DNA from: Cohnella kolymensis
GTDB taxonomy: Bacteria; Bacillota; Bacilli; Paenibacillales; Paenibacillaceae
Length of the DNA: 64,000 bases
Assembly (NCBI RefSeq): GCF_000829465.1
Contig: NZ_JXAL01000024.1
Span: forward strand, 124,001-188,000
Direction of reading: 5' to 3'
Shown piece by piece: positions 17,822 through 27,039 of the stretch. Under the pieces are notes generated by a model. The model was not told the DNA's origin and did not search any database. It saw only the letters and a list, made by a program, of their open reading frames with translations. The translations under genes and the position numbers were made by a program. The stretch's first letter is position 1. Each line of letters opens with the position of its first letter.

Positions 17822-19032
17822 CAATTGCGGTTCCTCCCGCTAAAGTAAACTCCGGTATTGCTGTCATGCTCCCAGCCGGCAAAGTGGGCAGCAATCGGCT
17901 TCTGTGCCCAGCCGCTTGCCATTCGGCTTCGTACTTCTTCCCAGCTTGGAACGCCGCTCGTGGCATCCGCCTTCTCGACATTGCACGCTCCGACCGCTAC
18001 CGCGGCGTGAAGCACTTCTTCAATCGGAACCCCGCGAAGCAAGCCCGCGAGAAACCCGGCAATCGTGCAATCTCCTGCCCCGGTGGTGCCGGCCACCTTC
18101 ACCTCGTAACAGGGTATAAGCAGTTCGCGGCCCAACCAATCCGCTTGTGCCGCCGTCTGGGGCGCACCAAATCCCATGGCCGCAAGGCGGCCGGGATCGG
18201 CAGTCGTTCTCACGTACAAACCATGTTCGCCAAGCTTCAAAGCCACGATCGCTGCTCCCATGTCCAGAAGTTCCTGGGACAGCGAATTTAACAAATCGCT
18301 GTCGGCAAAACGAACAAGCTCAGTCGTCTGATAAGACCGTACCAGTGAATCGAAAGTATCTCGCTGCAGCATATACAGAATTTCCTCAAAGCTGGGCATG
18401 AAGACATCAACAAACGGAAGCGCCTTCGAAAGAATGAGCCGCCAATCCGCCTTCCCCGCAACCGACTCCGGATCGGGTCTGGCCATATCGAGCGATACCG
18501 TCAGACCTTGCGCTTTGACTCTAGATAAGAGAGTCTGCAGCTCCTCTCCATCTTTCTCATACATAAGCTGCATCAACGGCGGATAACCGAAGTGAAAAAT
18601 CTTCGCTCCATGCAACGCTTCCGGATTTACTTCAGCAGCGGCAAACGTGTCATTCGTTCCGGTACAATGCAAAAATATGCGATCCACATTGGGCGGATTG
18701 ATCACGATCGAGTAGGAGCTGACCCCTCCGGGCGACTTGATCATCCCGTCGGCCAAGCTGTCCCCGTATCGAGCCAAAGCATCGATAATCGCCTGCCCGA
18801 ATAAATCGTCGCCAACTTTGCCCATGAGCTTGGTCGCTATACCGAGACGATGCAGCGCCAATCCTGTGTTCGAGACAGCACCTCCGGTAGCGGTCAAAGC
18901 AGGTCCGACGTCGACAAGCTTACCCGGAATAAGAAGGGCGTCCATGCCGCCTTGTTTCTCCTGAATAAGGGGGATGACATCCAGACAAATATGTCCTGCA
19001 ACAATGATGTCCGAAGCCTGTCGTTGGTCCAA
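17821..19032 (-). CDS. PfkB family carbohydrate kinase
   Basis: 403 residues, longer than a typical 300-residue ribokinase because of insertions in the middle. It begins with the ribokinase-type strand (DIIVAGHICLDVIPLI) and the glycine pair of TGGAVSNTGLALHRLG. Signature 2 is GTTGAGDCTIAGFLAGL, where D is the catalytic base. It phosphorylates a sugar or sugar acid with ATP. Here it sits between an oxidoreductase and a DeoR regulator, so it likely primes the substrate for the aldolase encoded first in the operon. The real substrate is unknown. Confidence 0.87.
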   Translation of the reverse strand: MDQRQASDIIVAGHICLDVIPLIQEKQGGMDALLIPGKLVDVGPALTATGGAVSNTGLALHRLGIATKLMGKVGDDLFGQAIIDALARYGDSLADGMIKSPGGVSSYSIVINPPNVDRIFLHCTGTNDTFAAAEVNPEALHGAKIFHFGYPPLMQLMYEKDGEELQTLLSRVKAQGLTVSLDMARPDPESVAGKADWRLILSKALPFVDVFMPSFEEILYMLQRDTFDSLVRSYQTTELVRFADSDLLNSLSQELLDMGAAIVALKLGEHGLYVRTTADPGRLAAMGFGAPQTAAQADWLGRELLIPCYEVKVAGTTGAGDCTIAGFLAGLLRGVPIEEVLHAAVAVGACNVEKADATSGVPSWEEVRSRMASGWAQKPIAAHFAGWEHDSNTGVYFSGRNRN

Positions 19033-19033
19033 C

Positions 19034-20194
19034 TTAATCCCTCCAATTCACCTCAACCGTATCACCGGTGCGCTGAGATTCCAGAGCAGCTGTAAACACG
19101 AGATGGCTGCCTGCCGCTTCTTCCGGTGTGGCACACCCGAACGGCTGCCGCATTTGGCCGGCATGCGAAATCTCGTCACAAAATGCAGCCCACATTTGGA
19201 GAATGGAGTCCGAGAAGCCGAATTCGAAAATACCGCCTGTCAGCGTATCGTAAGCGGATTTGTACGGAACATCAGCAATATGCCATGCTTGCGGCTGCCC
19301 CTGCCGATAAGGGAGCGAAGCGACTTGTTTCGGATTTTTCGTCGAGTATTCTGCTGAAAATTCCGTGCCTTGAATCTTGATGAACCAAGTGTTGGCGTGA
19401 CCCGGAGCGATCCGCTTGGTGGACAGAACCATAGGAAAGCTCTGTACTTCCGTTTCGACCTCGCACGCAAGGATCGCATTATCCCATGTTTCGCATGGAG
19501 CCATGCCGCCTTTTCCGTCGGGACGCTGATTTACGACTTTGGACAGCAGCGCCCGAACGTTAGCCGGCTTCCATCCGAAACGCAGCGGCAAATGCAGCAC
19601 ATGCATGCCAAGATCTCCCATACATCCGTACTCTCCATTCGTTGCAGCCCTTCGTTTCCAATTGATCGGCTTTACCGGGTCGAGATCGCTAGAATGCCAG
19701 AAACCCGCCTCTACTTCAATAATTTTGCCGAAGCGATTTTCCCGAACCCATTGGATGATTTGCTGAGCTCCCGGGAAGAACGGAAATTCGGAGGAACATC
19801 GGACGATGACGCTGGGATTTTCACGAATTGCTTGCTGAATCAAACCATTCGCCTCTTGATCGATACCGAACGGTTTCTCGCCAAGCAAATGCTTGCCCGT
19901 ATTAATGATGTCCACATAAATTTGTGCATGCAAATGGTGCGGAACGGCGCAGTAAACAGCTTCCACCGCCGGATCGGCGAGTAATTCCTTATAATTCGAA
20001 TAAGTCCGTTCAACAGTCGGCACACGCTCCCGGAACCACTCCGTTGCGTCGGGATTCGCATCGCAAACCGCCACGATGCGGGGCTCGAAGTCGACATCGG
20101 ACAGGTGACACCAACGAGCGGCGGCGCTGGCGAACTCCTTGCCCATGAGACCGCAGCCGATCACGCCGAATCGAATGACTCTGCTGACCATCAT
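19034..20194 (-). CDS. Gfo/Idh/MocA family oxidoreductase
   Basis: 386 residues. The N-terminal Rossmann motif is GVIGCGLMGKEFASAA, and the conserved lysine-proline pair is in LLGEKPFGIDQ. These are typical of NAD(P)-dependent dehydrogenases acting on sugars, inositols or their acids. The C-terminal sheet domain contains GDLGMHVLHLPLRF, matching the catalytic histidine region. It overlaps the aldolase gene by 4 nt and ends 1 nt before the kinase gene. Oxidation of a sugar ring, as in inositol breakdown, is plausible. Confidence 0.88.
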   Translation of the reverse strand: MMVSRVIRFGVIGCGLMGKEFASAAARWCHLSDVDFEPRIVAVCDANPDATEWFRERVPTVERTYSNYKELLADPAVEAVYCAVPHHLHAQIYVDIINTGKHLLGEKPFGIDQEANGLIQQAIRENPSVIVRCSSEFPFFPGAQQIIQWVRENRFGKIIEVEAGFWHSSDLDPVKPINWKRRAATNGEYGCMGDLGMHVLHLPLRFGWKPANVRALLSKVVNQRPDGKGGMAPCETWDNAILACEVETEVQSFPMVLSTKRIAPGHANTWFIKIQGTEFSAEYSTKNPKQVASLPYRQGQPQAWHIADVPYKSAYDTLTGGIFEFGFSDSILQMWAAFCDEISHAGQMRQPFGCATPEEAAGSHLVFTAALESQRTGDTVEVNWRD

Positions 20195-21033
20195 CGTCCG
20201 TCCCCTTTCAGAAGTGCCAACCCCTGCTCGGCAGTTGCTCCATGATGCACAATGGCCATCAGCGCCTTGGTCATACCCGCGGGATTCGGGTGCTGCACCA
20301 CGTTACGTCCATAGACGATACCCGAGGCGCCTTGCTCCATTAACCGCACGGTACGGCTCATAATTTCCTCATCGCTTGCACGCCCGCCGCCGCGAACGAG
20401 TACGGGTATGCCGCAAGCGATTTCAATTACCCGATGGTACTCGGACACGTCGTCACAGGGATCCGCCTTGATCACATCCGCACCAAGTTCAACGCCTTGA
20501 CGCACCAACGGCATGATTTTACGAATATCTCCATCCACCATATAACCGCCCTTTTGTTCGTTTGGAAGCATGACCAAAGGTTCGACCATGAGCGGCATTC
20601 CGTACTTCTCGCATTCTTTTTTCAAAAGGGATATATTTCGCACACATTGATGATGAAGCTCGGGCTGATTCGGCAGTGACAGTAGATTCACACAGACAGC
20701 CACTGCATCCCAAACGACCGCCTGCTCAACCGCACGCTCGATCAGCTCGCTGAACAGAAACTTCGGCAGCTCGGCGCCGTAAATGTTCGCGGCATCCGCC
20801 CGCAGCACAAGTCCCGGCTTCTGCTTTCCTTTCATGGACTGCAAATGCCGGGCTTGTCCGGTACTCAGTTGAATACAGTCGGGGTTCGCATCTACGATGG
20901 TCTCGACTGCTTGTTTCATGTTTTCTATTCCAGCCAAAAAGGTAAATTCATTAAAAAAGCCATGGTCTATCGCTACATCGAAGCATTTGCCCTGAGCGCT
21001 AAACATTCGATTCAAACGTGGAGAAACGGACAT
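20191..21033 (-). CDS. Class I aldolase of the DeoC/LacD/LsrF superfamily
   Basis: 280 residues from ATG at 21033, with GGAG placed 9 nt upstream; a start five codons earlier lacks a ribosome site. The TIM-barrel sequence has the likely Schiff-base lysine K189 in ADVIKADPCDD, the phosphate-binding loop IPVLVRGGGRAS, and GIVYGRNVVQHPNP near the end, as in LsrF and archaeal-type class I fructose-bisphosphate aldolases. It should cleave a phosphorylated sugar made by the downstream kinase. It is the first gene of the operon. Confidence 0.82.
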   Translation of the reverse strand: MSVSPRLNRMFSAQGKCFDVAIDHGFFNEFTFLAGIENMKQAVETIVDANPDCIQLSTGQARHLQSMKGKQKPGLVLRADAANIYGAELPKFLFSELIERAVEQAVVWDAVAVCVNLLSLPNQPELHHQCVRNISLLKKECEKYGMPLMVEPLVMLPNEQKGGYMVDGDIRKIMPLVRQGVELGADVIKADPCDDVSEYHRVIEIACGIPVLVRGGGRASDEEIMSRTVRLMEQGASGIVYGRNVVQHPNPAGMTKALMAIVHHGATAEQGLALLKGDGR

Positions 21034-21152
21034 GAAATTCAACTCCATCGCGAGTTTTAAACGAACATTTGTGTATCGTTTATAACATTATAGTAATGGA
21101 TAAAGATGGTCATGTCTACGAAATGTAAAATTGTTATTCATTTTCTCCAAAC

Positions 21153-21183
21153 AAAAAGAAGCCGGTTCACTTGAGCCGGCTTC
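21153..21183 (-). terminator. Terminator after the DUF1697 gene
   Basis: Minus-strand hairpin GAAGCCGGCTC / GAACCGGCTTC followed by TTTTTG, 6 nt beyond the stop at 21189. It isolates this gene from the aldolase operon. Confidence 0.9.
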
Positions 21184-21188
21184 AAATT

Positions 21189-21752
21189 TCATTTAACCTC
21201 TATAGTATGAGCTAGGGCGACGAGCTTGTTCATCGTTTTCCAGTTACGTACGGTCACCGGTACACCTAACTTCTCAAGGTTGGCCGCAAGCTTGGAATTG
21301 CGTACGCTGTCCCGGAACAAAAGAAACACTTCTTTGCCAACGACCCGATACTGATCGTTTACGCTTTGGTAAGGCTTCAGCCGTTCAATCCCTTCCGAGG
21401 AAGGCTTCTCAAGTAACAGGCCGACGTACAGCTTCTCTCCTTCAGAGAATGCCTCCGCTTCGGCTACTTCCTGCTCTGAGAACGGGCAACTGGCAGCAAT
21501 TCTTTTCAGCTCTTCCGCTGTTCTTAAAATAACTTTTACCGGGAAACCAAATACCGCCTGAATTTCATGCTCAATTCGTTCACGCAAACGTTCTTCCTCA
21601 TCATTCGATTCGAACAGAACATTACCGCTTTGGATATAGGTTTGAACCCGGCTCAGCCCCATAGCCTCAAACATCCGCTTCAATTCAGCCATCTTAATGA
21701 TGTTCTTTCCACCTACGTTAATGCCTCGTAAAAGCGCGAAATAAATTGCCAT
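21189..21752 (-). CDS. DUF1697 domain protein
   Basis: 187 residues starting MAIYFALLRGINVGGKN, the conserved opening of DUF1697 proteins; an ATG three codons upstream is too close to the ribosome site GAGAGG. LSRVQTYIQSGNVLFES and the C-terminal VRNWKTMNKLV complete the family pattern. Members are small cytosolic proteins without an established biochemical role. It forms a single-gene unit with its own terminator. Confidence 0.88.
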   Translation of the reverse strand: MAIYFALLRGINVGGKNIIKMAELKRMFEAMGLSRVQTYIQSGNVLFESNDEEERLRERIEHEIQAVFGFPVKVILRTAEELKRIAASCPFSEQEVAEAEAFSEGEKLYVGLLLEKPSSEGIERLKPYQSVNDQYRVVGKEVFLLFRDSVRNSKLAANLEKLGVPVTVRNWKTMNKLVALAHTIEVK

Positions 21753-21840
21753 CCGTCTCATCAGCCTCTCTTGAACAGCTTGCTATGTTCAGCTAATGAA
21801 TTAAGTATACAAACAATCTGCTGACAAATACAGCCAGTTT

Positions 21841-21868
21841 GGAACGAACTTCCGATTTGAATTGTCTA
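21841..21868 (+). promoter_or_regulatory. Candidate ECF-type autoregulated promoter
   Basis: GGAAC at 21841-21845 and GTCTA at 21864-21868 match the two halves of ECF sigma promoters, with 18 bp between them, one or two longer than usual. It lies directly upstream of the sigma gene, which commonly activates itself. The implied leader is very short. Confidence 0.35.
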
Positions 21869-21889
21869 ACTAATAGAGGTGAGATCGTG

Positions 21890-22435
21890 ATGGAGCTGGA
21901 GTATTGGAAAGTGGCTGAAAGTCTGGATGCCGAAAGTTTTCGGGAATTAATGCTGACATATGGCCAGGAAGTCTGGAATTATGCTTTCTTGCTAACCAAC
22001 AGAGCTGACCTTGCGGATGACATCTCGCAGGACGTGTTTCTGAAAGTGTATCGTAATATCGCTTCTTTTCGGGGCGAATCCTCCATGCGAACTTGGTTGT
22101 TTGCCATCACGCGCAATATTTCGATCAATTACCGCAGGAGTGCCTTCATGCGTAAGATTGTTTTGGCCGAATCGGTAACCCCCAGCGAAACCCATCCGTC
22201 CGCCGAGCAGGAAGCGGTGCAGCATTCCCTTTCCAGCGAACTCTGGCAGCTGGTCATGAATCTACCCGTTAAATATCGTGAAGTTCTCGTCCTGCATGCT
22301 AAGAATGAACTGTCGCAAAAAGAAATCGCGCAATTGCTCGGCGTATCGGAAGGCACGGTTAAATCGAGATTATCGCGGGCGCGTCAGAAAGTAAACGGAG
22401 CCTGGAAGGAGGAATGGATTCATGGAAGAGCGTGA
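21890..22435 (+). CDS. ECF-type RNA polymerase sigma factor
   Basis: 181 residues from ATG at 21890, with AGAGGTGA upstream. Region 2 (FRELMLTYGQEVWNYAFLL, then DDISQDVFLKVYRNIASFRG and WLFAITRN) and region 4 (LPVKYREVLVLHAKNELSQK, EIAQLLGVSEGTVKSRLSRA) are complete, and region 3 is absent, as expected for ECF factors. It overlaps the next gene by 14 nt; that gene encodes a membrane protein likely to be the anti-sigma factor. The signal is probably envelope stress. Confidence 0.92.
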   Translation: MELEYWKVAESLDAESFRELMLTYGQEVWNYAFLLTNRADLADDISQDVFLKVYRNIASFRGESSMRTWLFAITRNISINYRRSAFMRKIVLAESVTPSETHPSAEQEAVQHSLSSELWQLVMNLPVKYREVLVLHAKNELSQKEIAQLLGVSEGTVKSRLSRARQKVNGAWKEEWIHGRA

Positions 22436-23462
22436 GCCGCAATGGTATGAAGCGCTGAAATCAGATCCGATCAAGGCAAAGACATTCACTATGGAAAAAA
22501 TACTGAAGATTGAGCAGGCGGCGGAAGCCGTGGAGGAACGGCGGCGCTTTCCCCGTAATGTGCTGCTAGCCGCTATTTCTTCGCTTGCGGTATGCGCGGC
22601 GTTGGTGATTGGATTCGCAATGCAGGATCAAACCGAGCCGGCCGCGCAACAGCCGCCGCTGCCGTCGGTCAGCTCATCTCCGGCCGTGGAGACGGAGCCG
22701 GCGACCCCGGCACCGCCGGCATCTTCGACGCCTGTGGTGCGAATAACCAAGCAAGGCACCGGTGAATATGTAGCAGGCGTTGACGCCCACACTGTGGCGA
22801 TCAACATCGACGGGCAAGAAACGGCATTTCAAACGTATGAAACTCCCGACCTGGATTTCCGTGAAATCAATGAAGGCGACAAAGTCTGGATCGAGTATGA
22901 AGAAGAACCGCTTGAGGGCGGCATTTTCCAGCGATATTTGAAGAAGATCAAGAAGATCAAGAAGATCGGCGACGCTCCGCCGAAGACAGGGATTGATTTG
23001 CTTCCGCGGCAGAAGGACTTCACGGTTGAAACCGATGGTGGCCCGTGGACTTACTCAGGAGGCCTGAGGATCTTACCCGAATATGCTTTGTATGTGCTGG
23101 AAGGATTAACGTTTGACGACGCCTCGCGAACAATGACTTTTGAAACGGATGACCGGTATCGGGCCACCATTGAAAAGCTGCCTGCAGGCTATAAGTTGGA
23201 AGAGATCAAACAAGCAGCGGAGAAAGAGCTCATCCCGATCGGAGAGGTGCAGGAAACCCCTCCCTCTGAAATTAGCCCTTCACTTGGCGGAGCGCTGATG
23301 ATGCTCACTGCAAGCAGCGATACCAGCACCCGGCAACTGATTGTGAAGCAAGTTGATGACGCCGTGTACGGCATAACCATCGACTTTCCACAGAGCGGCA
23401 CCGTCTTGAATTTCTTGCCTCGAATATACACCTCGGTCAGCACTCTGTTAACGAACAAGTGA
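22422..23462 (+). CDS. Membrane-anchored putative anti-sigma factor with extracellular domain
   Basis: 346 residues. A cytoplasmic N-terminus of about 45 residues precedes a single membrane helix (about 46-65, VLLAAISSLAVCAALVIGFA), then a proline/alanine/serine-rich linker (70-105) and a 240-residue outer domain. The short N-terminus could bind the co-encoded ECF sigma factor, but no zinc-binding HxxxCxxC motif is visible. A lysine-rich tandem KKIKKIKKIGD lies near residue 170. The 14-nt overlap with the sigma gene supports a sigma/anti-sigma unit. The outer domain is not recognised. Confidence 0.7.
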   Translation: MEEREPQWYEALKSDPIKAKTFTMEKILKIEQAAEAVEERRRFPRNVLLAAISSLAVCAALVIGFAMQDQTEPAAQQPPLPSVSSSPAVETEPATPAPPASSTPVVRITKQGTGEYVAGVDAHTVAINIDGQETAFQTYETPDLDFREINEGDKVWIEYEEEPLEGGIFQRYLKKIKKIKKIGDAPPKTGIDLLPRQKDFTVETDGGPWTYSGGLRILPEYALYVLEGLTFDDASRTMTFETDDRYRATIEKLPAGYKLEEIKQAAEKELIPIGEVQETPPSEISPSLGGALMMLTASSDTSTRQLIVKQVDDAVYGITIDFPQSGTVLNFLPRIYTSVSTLLTNK

Positions 23463-23485
23463 AGTAACTACCGTGCTATACAAAC

Positions 23486-23526
23486 AAGGAGGAGTCGCTT
23501 TTATCAGCGCACTCCTCCTTCTTTTC
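23486..23526. terminator. Bidirectional terminator between anti-sigma gene and nrdB
   Basis: AAGGAGGAGT and ACTCCTCCTT form a perfect 10-bp stem with GC pairs in the loop. T-rich sequence follows on both strands, so it can serve the convergent genes on either side. Confidence 0.8.
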
Positions 23527-23535
23527 AGCTAATTT

Positions 23536-24594
23536 TCAAAGTTCGAAATCATCAAGGGCATCCAGATCGAGATCGGATCCTCCCTTTGCATAATTGATAA
23601 CCTTTTCCTCAAAAAAGTCCGTCTTTGTCTGATTAAATTGAGTGAATTGGCGAATGAACGGCAGCGGATCCTCCACCTCCTCGGGATACAGCGGCGTCAG
23701 TCCAATTGCTTCAAGCCTGAAATTTGACAAATAGCGGATATAGTCTCGTATGAGGCCGCTATTCAAGCCTTGAATTCGGTCGCCGAAAGCATATTCACCC
23801 CATTCGATCTCATGTGCAACCGCCCGCCTCATCATATCCCGAAGCTCTTCTTCGAATGCAGGTGTGAATATGCCCGGACACTCACTGCGAAGCTCCCGGA
23901 ACATATTCTGGAACAGCGCAAGATGCGTCAATTCATCGCGGTTAATATATTTGATCTCCGTACCGACTCCCGTCATTTTTCCAAATCGTGCAAGATTATA
24001 GAAGAAAGAGAAACCCGCATAGAAATAAATGCCTTCCAGAATGTAATTCGCCATCATGACTTTGGCAAAGCCCTTCTCGGTCTGTTCATCGATAAATTCC
24101 TGATAGCAATCGGCGATATAACGGTTTCTCCGCAGCAGATAGGGATCCTTAATGGCTATTTCGTAAATCTCCCGCTGCCGCTGTGCGCCTACGATGCTTT
24201 CCAAAATGTAGCCGTAGCTCTGAGAGTGCAAAGCTTCCTGATAGGTTTGGATATTCAGCAGCAGATTGACTTCAGGCAGTGTGACGTACTCGTTAATGTT
24301 CGGCAGATTGACGGTTTGCAGAGAATCGAGAAACACGAGAAACGAGATGACCTTGTCGAAAGTTTCCCTCTCGGCCGGTTCCAGCCGATCGTAATGAAGC
24401 TTGTCCTGCCCCAGCGAAATTTCTTCGGGAATCCAAAAGTTTTGCATCATCGTTTTGTATAGCGGAAAGCTCCACCGGTACTTGTTGTTGCTTAACATCA
24501 TCAGATTGGTCGTCTCGCCGCCGATCAGTGTCCTGCCGGATTCACGGGTATCGGCGTCGGGATTGAAGAGCGCTTTGGGATTCAGCGTTTGCAT
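23536..24594 (-). CDS. nrdB: Ribonucleoside-diphosphate reductase small subunit (R2)
   Basis: 352 residues with AGGAGG before the ATG. The dimetal ligands of class I R2 proteins are all present: D90, E120, H123 (TYQEALHSQSY), E187 (ILEGIY), E221 and H224 (RDELTH). Y127 is at the radical tyrosine position. It generates the radical used by NrdA to reduce ribonucleotides to deoxyribonucleotides. It follows nrdA by 27 nt and is controlled with it. No nrdI is nearby, which argues against the class Ib type. Confidence 0.95.
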   Translation of the reverse strand: MQTLNPKALFNPDADTRESGRTLIGGETTNLMMLSNNKYRWSFPLYKTMMQNFWIPEEISLGQDKLHYDRLEPAERETFDKVISFLVFLDSLQTVNLPNINEYVTLPEVNLLLNIQTYQEALHSQSYGYILESIVGAQRQREIYEIAIKDPYLLRRNRYIADCYQEFIDEQTEKGFAKVMMANYILEGIYFYAGFSFFYNLARFGKMTGVGTEIKYINRDELTHLALFQNMFRELRSECPGIFTPAFEEELRDMMRRAVAHEIEWGEYAFGDRIQGLNSGLIRDYIRYLSNFRLEAIGLTPLYPEEVEDPLPFIRQFTQFNQTKTDFFEEKVINYAKGGSDLDLDALDDFEL

Positions 24595-24621
24595 GCGATT
24601 ATCCTCCTACGAAATATACTG

Positions 24622-26898
24622 TCAAGCGGAGCAAGCCGCACAGTCTTCTACCTCCACACTTCGGCTGCGCGTATAATACAGCGTCTTCACACCCTGTTCC
24701 CATGCGGATACATAAAATTGGGCAATGTCGGCTGCTTTCGTTTGCGGAGTAATATAAAGATTGAAGCTTTGAGACTGGTCGATATGCCGCTGCCGGGCCG
24801 CGCATGCCCGGATGCTCCAACTCTGGTCGATCAGATGCGCCTCCTTATACAGCCAGAAGGTGTCGGCATTCAAATCGGGCGCGATGATCGGGATTACGGC
24901 GTTTTTCTTTTCATCCAAATAAAATCTCGCATATATCGGATCGATGCTTTGCGTGGAGCCGCCATACTGCGAACTGGAGCCGTTCGGAGCTACAGCCATC
25001 AGATAAGCGTTCCGCAGCCCGCACGCCGCGACATCCGCAGCCAGTGCTTTCCATCTCTCGCTCGTATACTCACGCCGCTCAAAGTAGGCGCCCGTTGCCC
25101 ATTCCGACTCTGAGAAAAGCGGATAAGCCCCCTTCTCCCTCGCCAGATCGCAGCTCGCCTTTATGGCGTGATAGGCGATCGCTTCGTAAATCCGGTCGGC
25201 GAATGCGACATGCTCTTCGGATTCCCACTGAATTCCCTGTATGGCCAGCATATGATGGTAACCGAAGGTGCCGAGTCCGATTGACCGATAGTTGCTGTTC
25301 GTCTGTTCCGCCTGCTTCACCGGCAGATGGTTAACCGTAATGACGTTGTCGAGCATGCGAATAACGACCGGCACAACCTTGGCTATACTTTGCTCGTCTT
25401 GCAGCCGTCCAAGATTCAGAGATCCGAGATTGCAGACAACAAAGTCCCCGCTTCTTCTCGTTTCCGCCACATACTCATTGCCGTCCCGATCCTTGCTTAT
25501 GCGTCTTTCGACCGGACCGCTTGCGGACATGTTCTGATTGATTTCCATACACAAGTTACTGGAGTAAATCATTCCTGCGTGCTTGTTCGGATTCATCCGG
25601 TTAACCGAATCGCGATAGAACTGGAAGGGCGTGCCGGTTTCCGTATCGGATTTGATGATCGCCTTCAACAGATCTATAGCAAGCACTTCTTCTTTCTTCA
25701 AATCGGGGTGGTCAACGCACTGCCAATAACGCCGGGTGAATTCCCCTTGCTCGGTTTCATCGTAGCAATCCTCCAGACTCCAGCCCATCACGCTGCGGAT
25801 TTCATGCGGACACATCAAGTAAAACTTGCCGTCCCTGACACGTGTTTCTTTCTTTAACTGCCGCATAAAAACGTCCGGTATGGATATCGCAGGAAAAATA
25901 TCATGTGCTTTACGGCGTTCATCCCCGTTATTCGTTTTCAAATTCAGAAACTCCCAGATATCCCGATGCCAAATGTCCAATGTAACACTGACCGCGCCGC
26001 TGCGCATACCGAGCTGATTGCAAGCAACCGCAGTGTCATTGATAATGCGAGCCCACGGAATGACGCCGCCGCTTGTCCCTTTGAATCCTCGTATATCCGA
26101 GTTTGCGGCCCGCACCTTACCTATGTAAATTCCCATTCCCCCGCCGTACTTGCTCACCTGGCTGAACTGATCCACAACGTGAAAAATGGATTCGAGAGAA
26201 TCATCCATTGTGCCGATAAAGCAGCTCGACATCTGGTTATACGGCTTTCGCGCATTCGACATCGTCGGTGTCGCCGCCGTCATCTGCAGGAGAGACATGA
26301 CATCATAGAACTCTTTGGCCCAGCGCACCCGGTCCCCCGGTTTCTCCGCCGCGGCAATGGCCATCGCAACTCCCATGAAAGCCTCCTGCGGCAGCTCGTA
26401 GACCTCCTTGTTGAAGCCCCGCACGCAGTAACGTTCGGCAAGCGTCTTCACTCCGACATAGGTGAACAACTCGTCCCTTTCCGGCTTGATGTACCGGCCC
26501 AGTTCTTCAATCTCCGACTTCTTATAAGCTTTGCGCACATATGCTCCGTATAAGCCCAGCTGAGTCAGCATCTGCACGAGGTCATAAAAGCTTCCGTACC
26601 CGAACGATTTACTCCCATAACCGCGGTTCACCGCCGCCTCCTTGTACAGATCATACAGATACAGCTTCGCTGCTACCTTCTCCCATTGCGGCTGTTCCAC
26701 CGAAATTTTCTCGGTGGCGGTCTGGATCAGAATGCGCTGAATCTGCTTTGTCGACATTCTGTCCTTCAGCTGCGGCAACAGGGCTTCTTCCATCTCAATG
26801 TCGGACAGTCCGCTGCCATCCATCGCATAGTCGATCACTTTCTTGAATTTCGCAAATTGCATTTCTTCCGTTTGACCGTTTCTTTTGACAACTATCAT
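24622..26898 (-). CDS. nrdA: Ribonucleoside-diphosphate reductase large subunit (R1)
   Basis: 758 residues. An ATP-cone (residues 1-90, VVKRNGQTEEMQFAKFKKVI) gives allosteric on/off control. Active-site residues are C226 (SSCFIG), N448, C450 and E452 (SNLCMEIN), and C489 (VVCNLGSLNL). The C-terminal redox pair is C753 and C756 (EDCAAC), which accepts electrons from thioredoxin or glutaredoxin. Start at 26898 with GGAGG upstream; an ATG five bases earlier hits a stop at once. Expression is set by two NrdR boxes and a cobalamin riboswitch in the leader. Such a riboswitch suggests that a B12-dependent reductase exists elsewhere in the genome. Confidence 0.96.
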   Translation of the reverse strand: MIVVKRNGQTEEMQFAKFKKVIDYAMDGSGLSDIEMEEALLPQLKDRMSTKQIQRILIQTATEKISVEQPQWEKVAAKLYLYDLYKEAAVNRGYGSKSFGYGSFYDLVQMLTQLGLYGAYVRKAYKKSEIEELGRYIKPERDELFTYVGVKTLAERYCVRGFNKEVYELPQEAFMGVAMAIAAAEKPGDRVRWAKEFYDVMSLLQMTAATPTMSNARKPYNQMSSCFIGTMDDSLESIFHVVDQFSQVSKYGGGMGIYIGKVRAANSDIRGFKGTSGGVIPWARIINDTAVACNQLGMRSGAVSVTLDIWHRDIWEFLNLKTNNGDERRKAHDIFPAISIPDVFMRQLKKETRVRDGKFYLMCPHEIRSVMGWSLEDCYDETEQGEFTRRYWQCVDHPDLKKEEVLAIDLLKAIIKSDTETGTPFQFYRDSVNRMNPNKHAGMIYSSNLCMEINQNMSASGPVERRISKDRDGNEYVAETRRSGDFVVCNLGSLNLGRLQDEQSIAKVVPVVIRMLDNVITVNHLPVKQAEQTNSNYRSIGLGTFGYHHMLAIQGIQWESEEHVAFADRIYEAIAYHAIKASCDLAREKGAYPLFSESEWATGAYFERREYTSERWKALAADVAACGLRNAYLMAVAPNGSSSQYGGSTQSIDPIYARFYLDEKKNAVIPIIAPDLNADTFWLYKEAHLIDQSWSIRACAARQRHIDQSQSFNLYITPQTKAADIAQFYVSAWEQGVKTLYYTRSRSVEVEDCAACSA

Positions 26899-26922
26899 TC
26901 CATTTTTCCTCCATTTCGCAAT

Positions 26923-26963
26923 AAAAAAAGCATCCCAACGTTTATAGAAAACGTCGAAATGCC
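26923..26963 (-). terminator. Riboswitch-controlled terminator before nrdA
   Basis: Minus strand: GCATTTCGACGTTT pairs with AAACGTTGGGATGC around a short loop, then TTTTTTTATTG. It lies 25 nt upstream of nrdA and below the cobalamin aptamer. That is the position expected for an expression platform that stops transcription when adenosylcobalamin is bound. Confidence 0.85.
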
Positions 26964-27039
26964 AAGTTGTACTCGGTTAACGGGTGGCAACCCTGCCGCC
27001 CCATCTCAACACCTCCCTATCTCCCGTAGGTCATTAGTG

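Noticed and set aside
22925..22975. Lysine-rich repeat KKIKKIKKI in the anti-sigma protein as a frameshift product
   Set aside because: The GAAGATCAA tandem units keep frame and the protein continues normally on both sides.
25903..26553. 216-codon plus-strand frame opposite nrdA
   Set aside because: Shadow of the nrdA reading frame; no start context and no recognisable domain.
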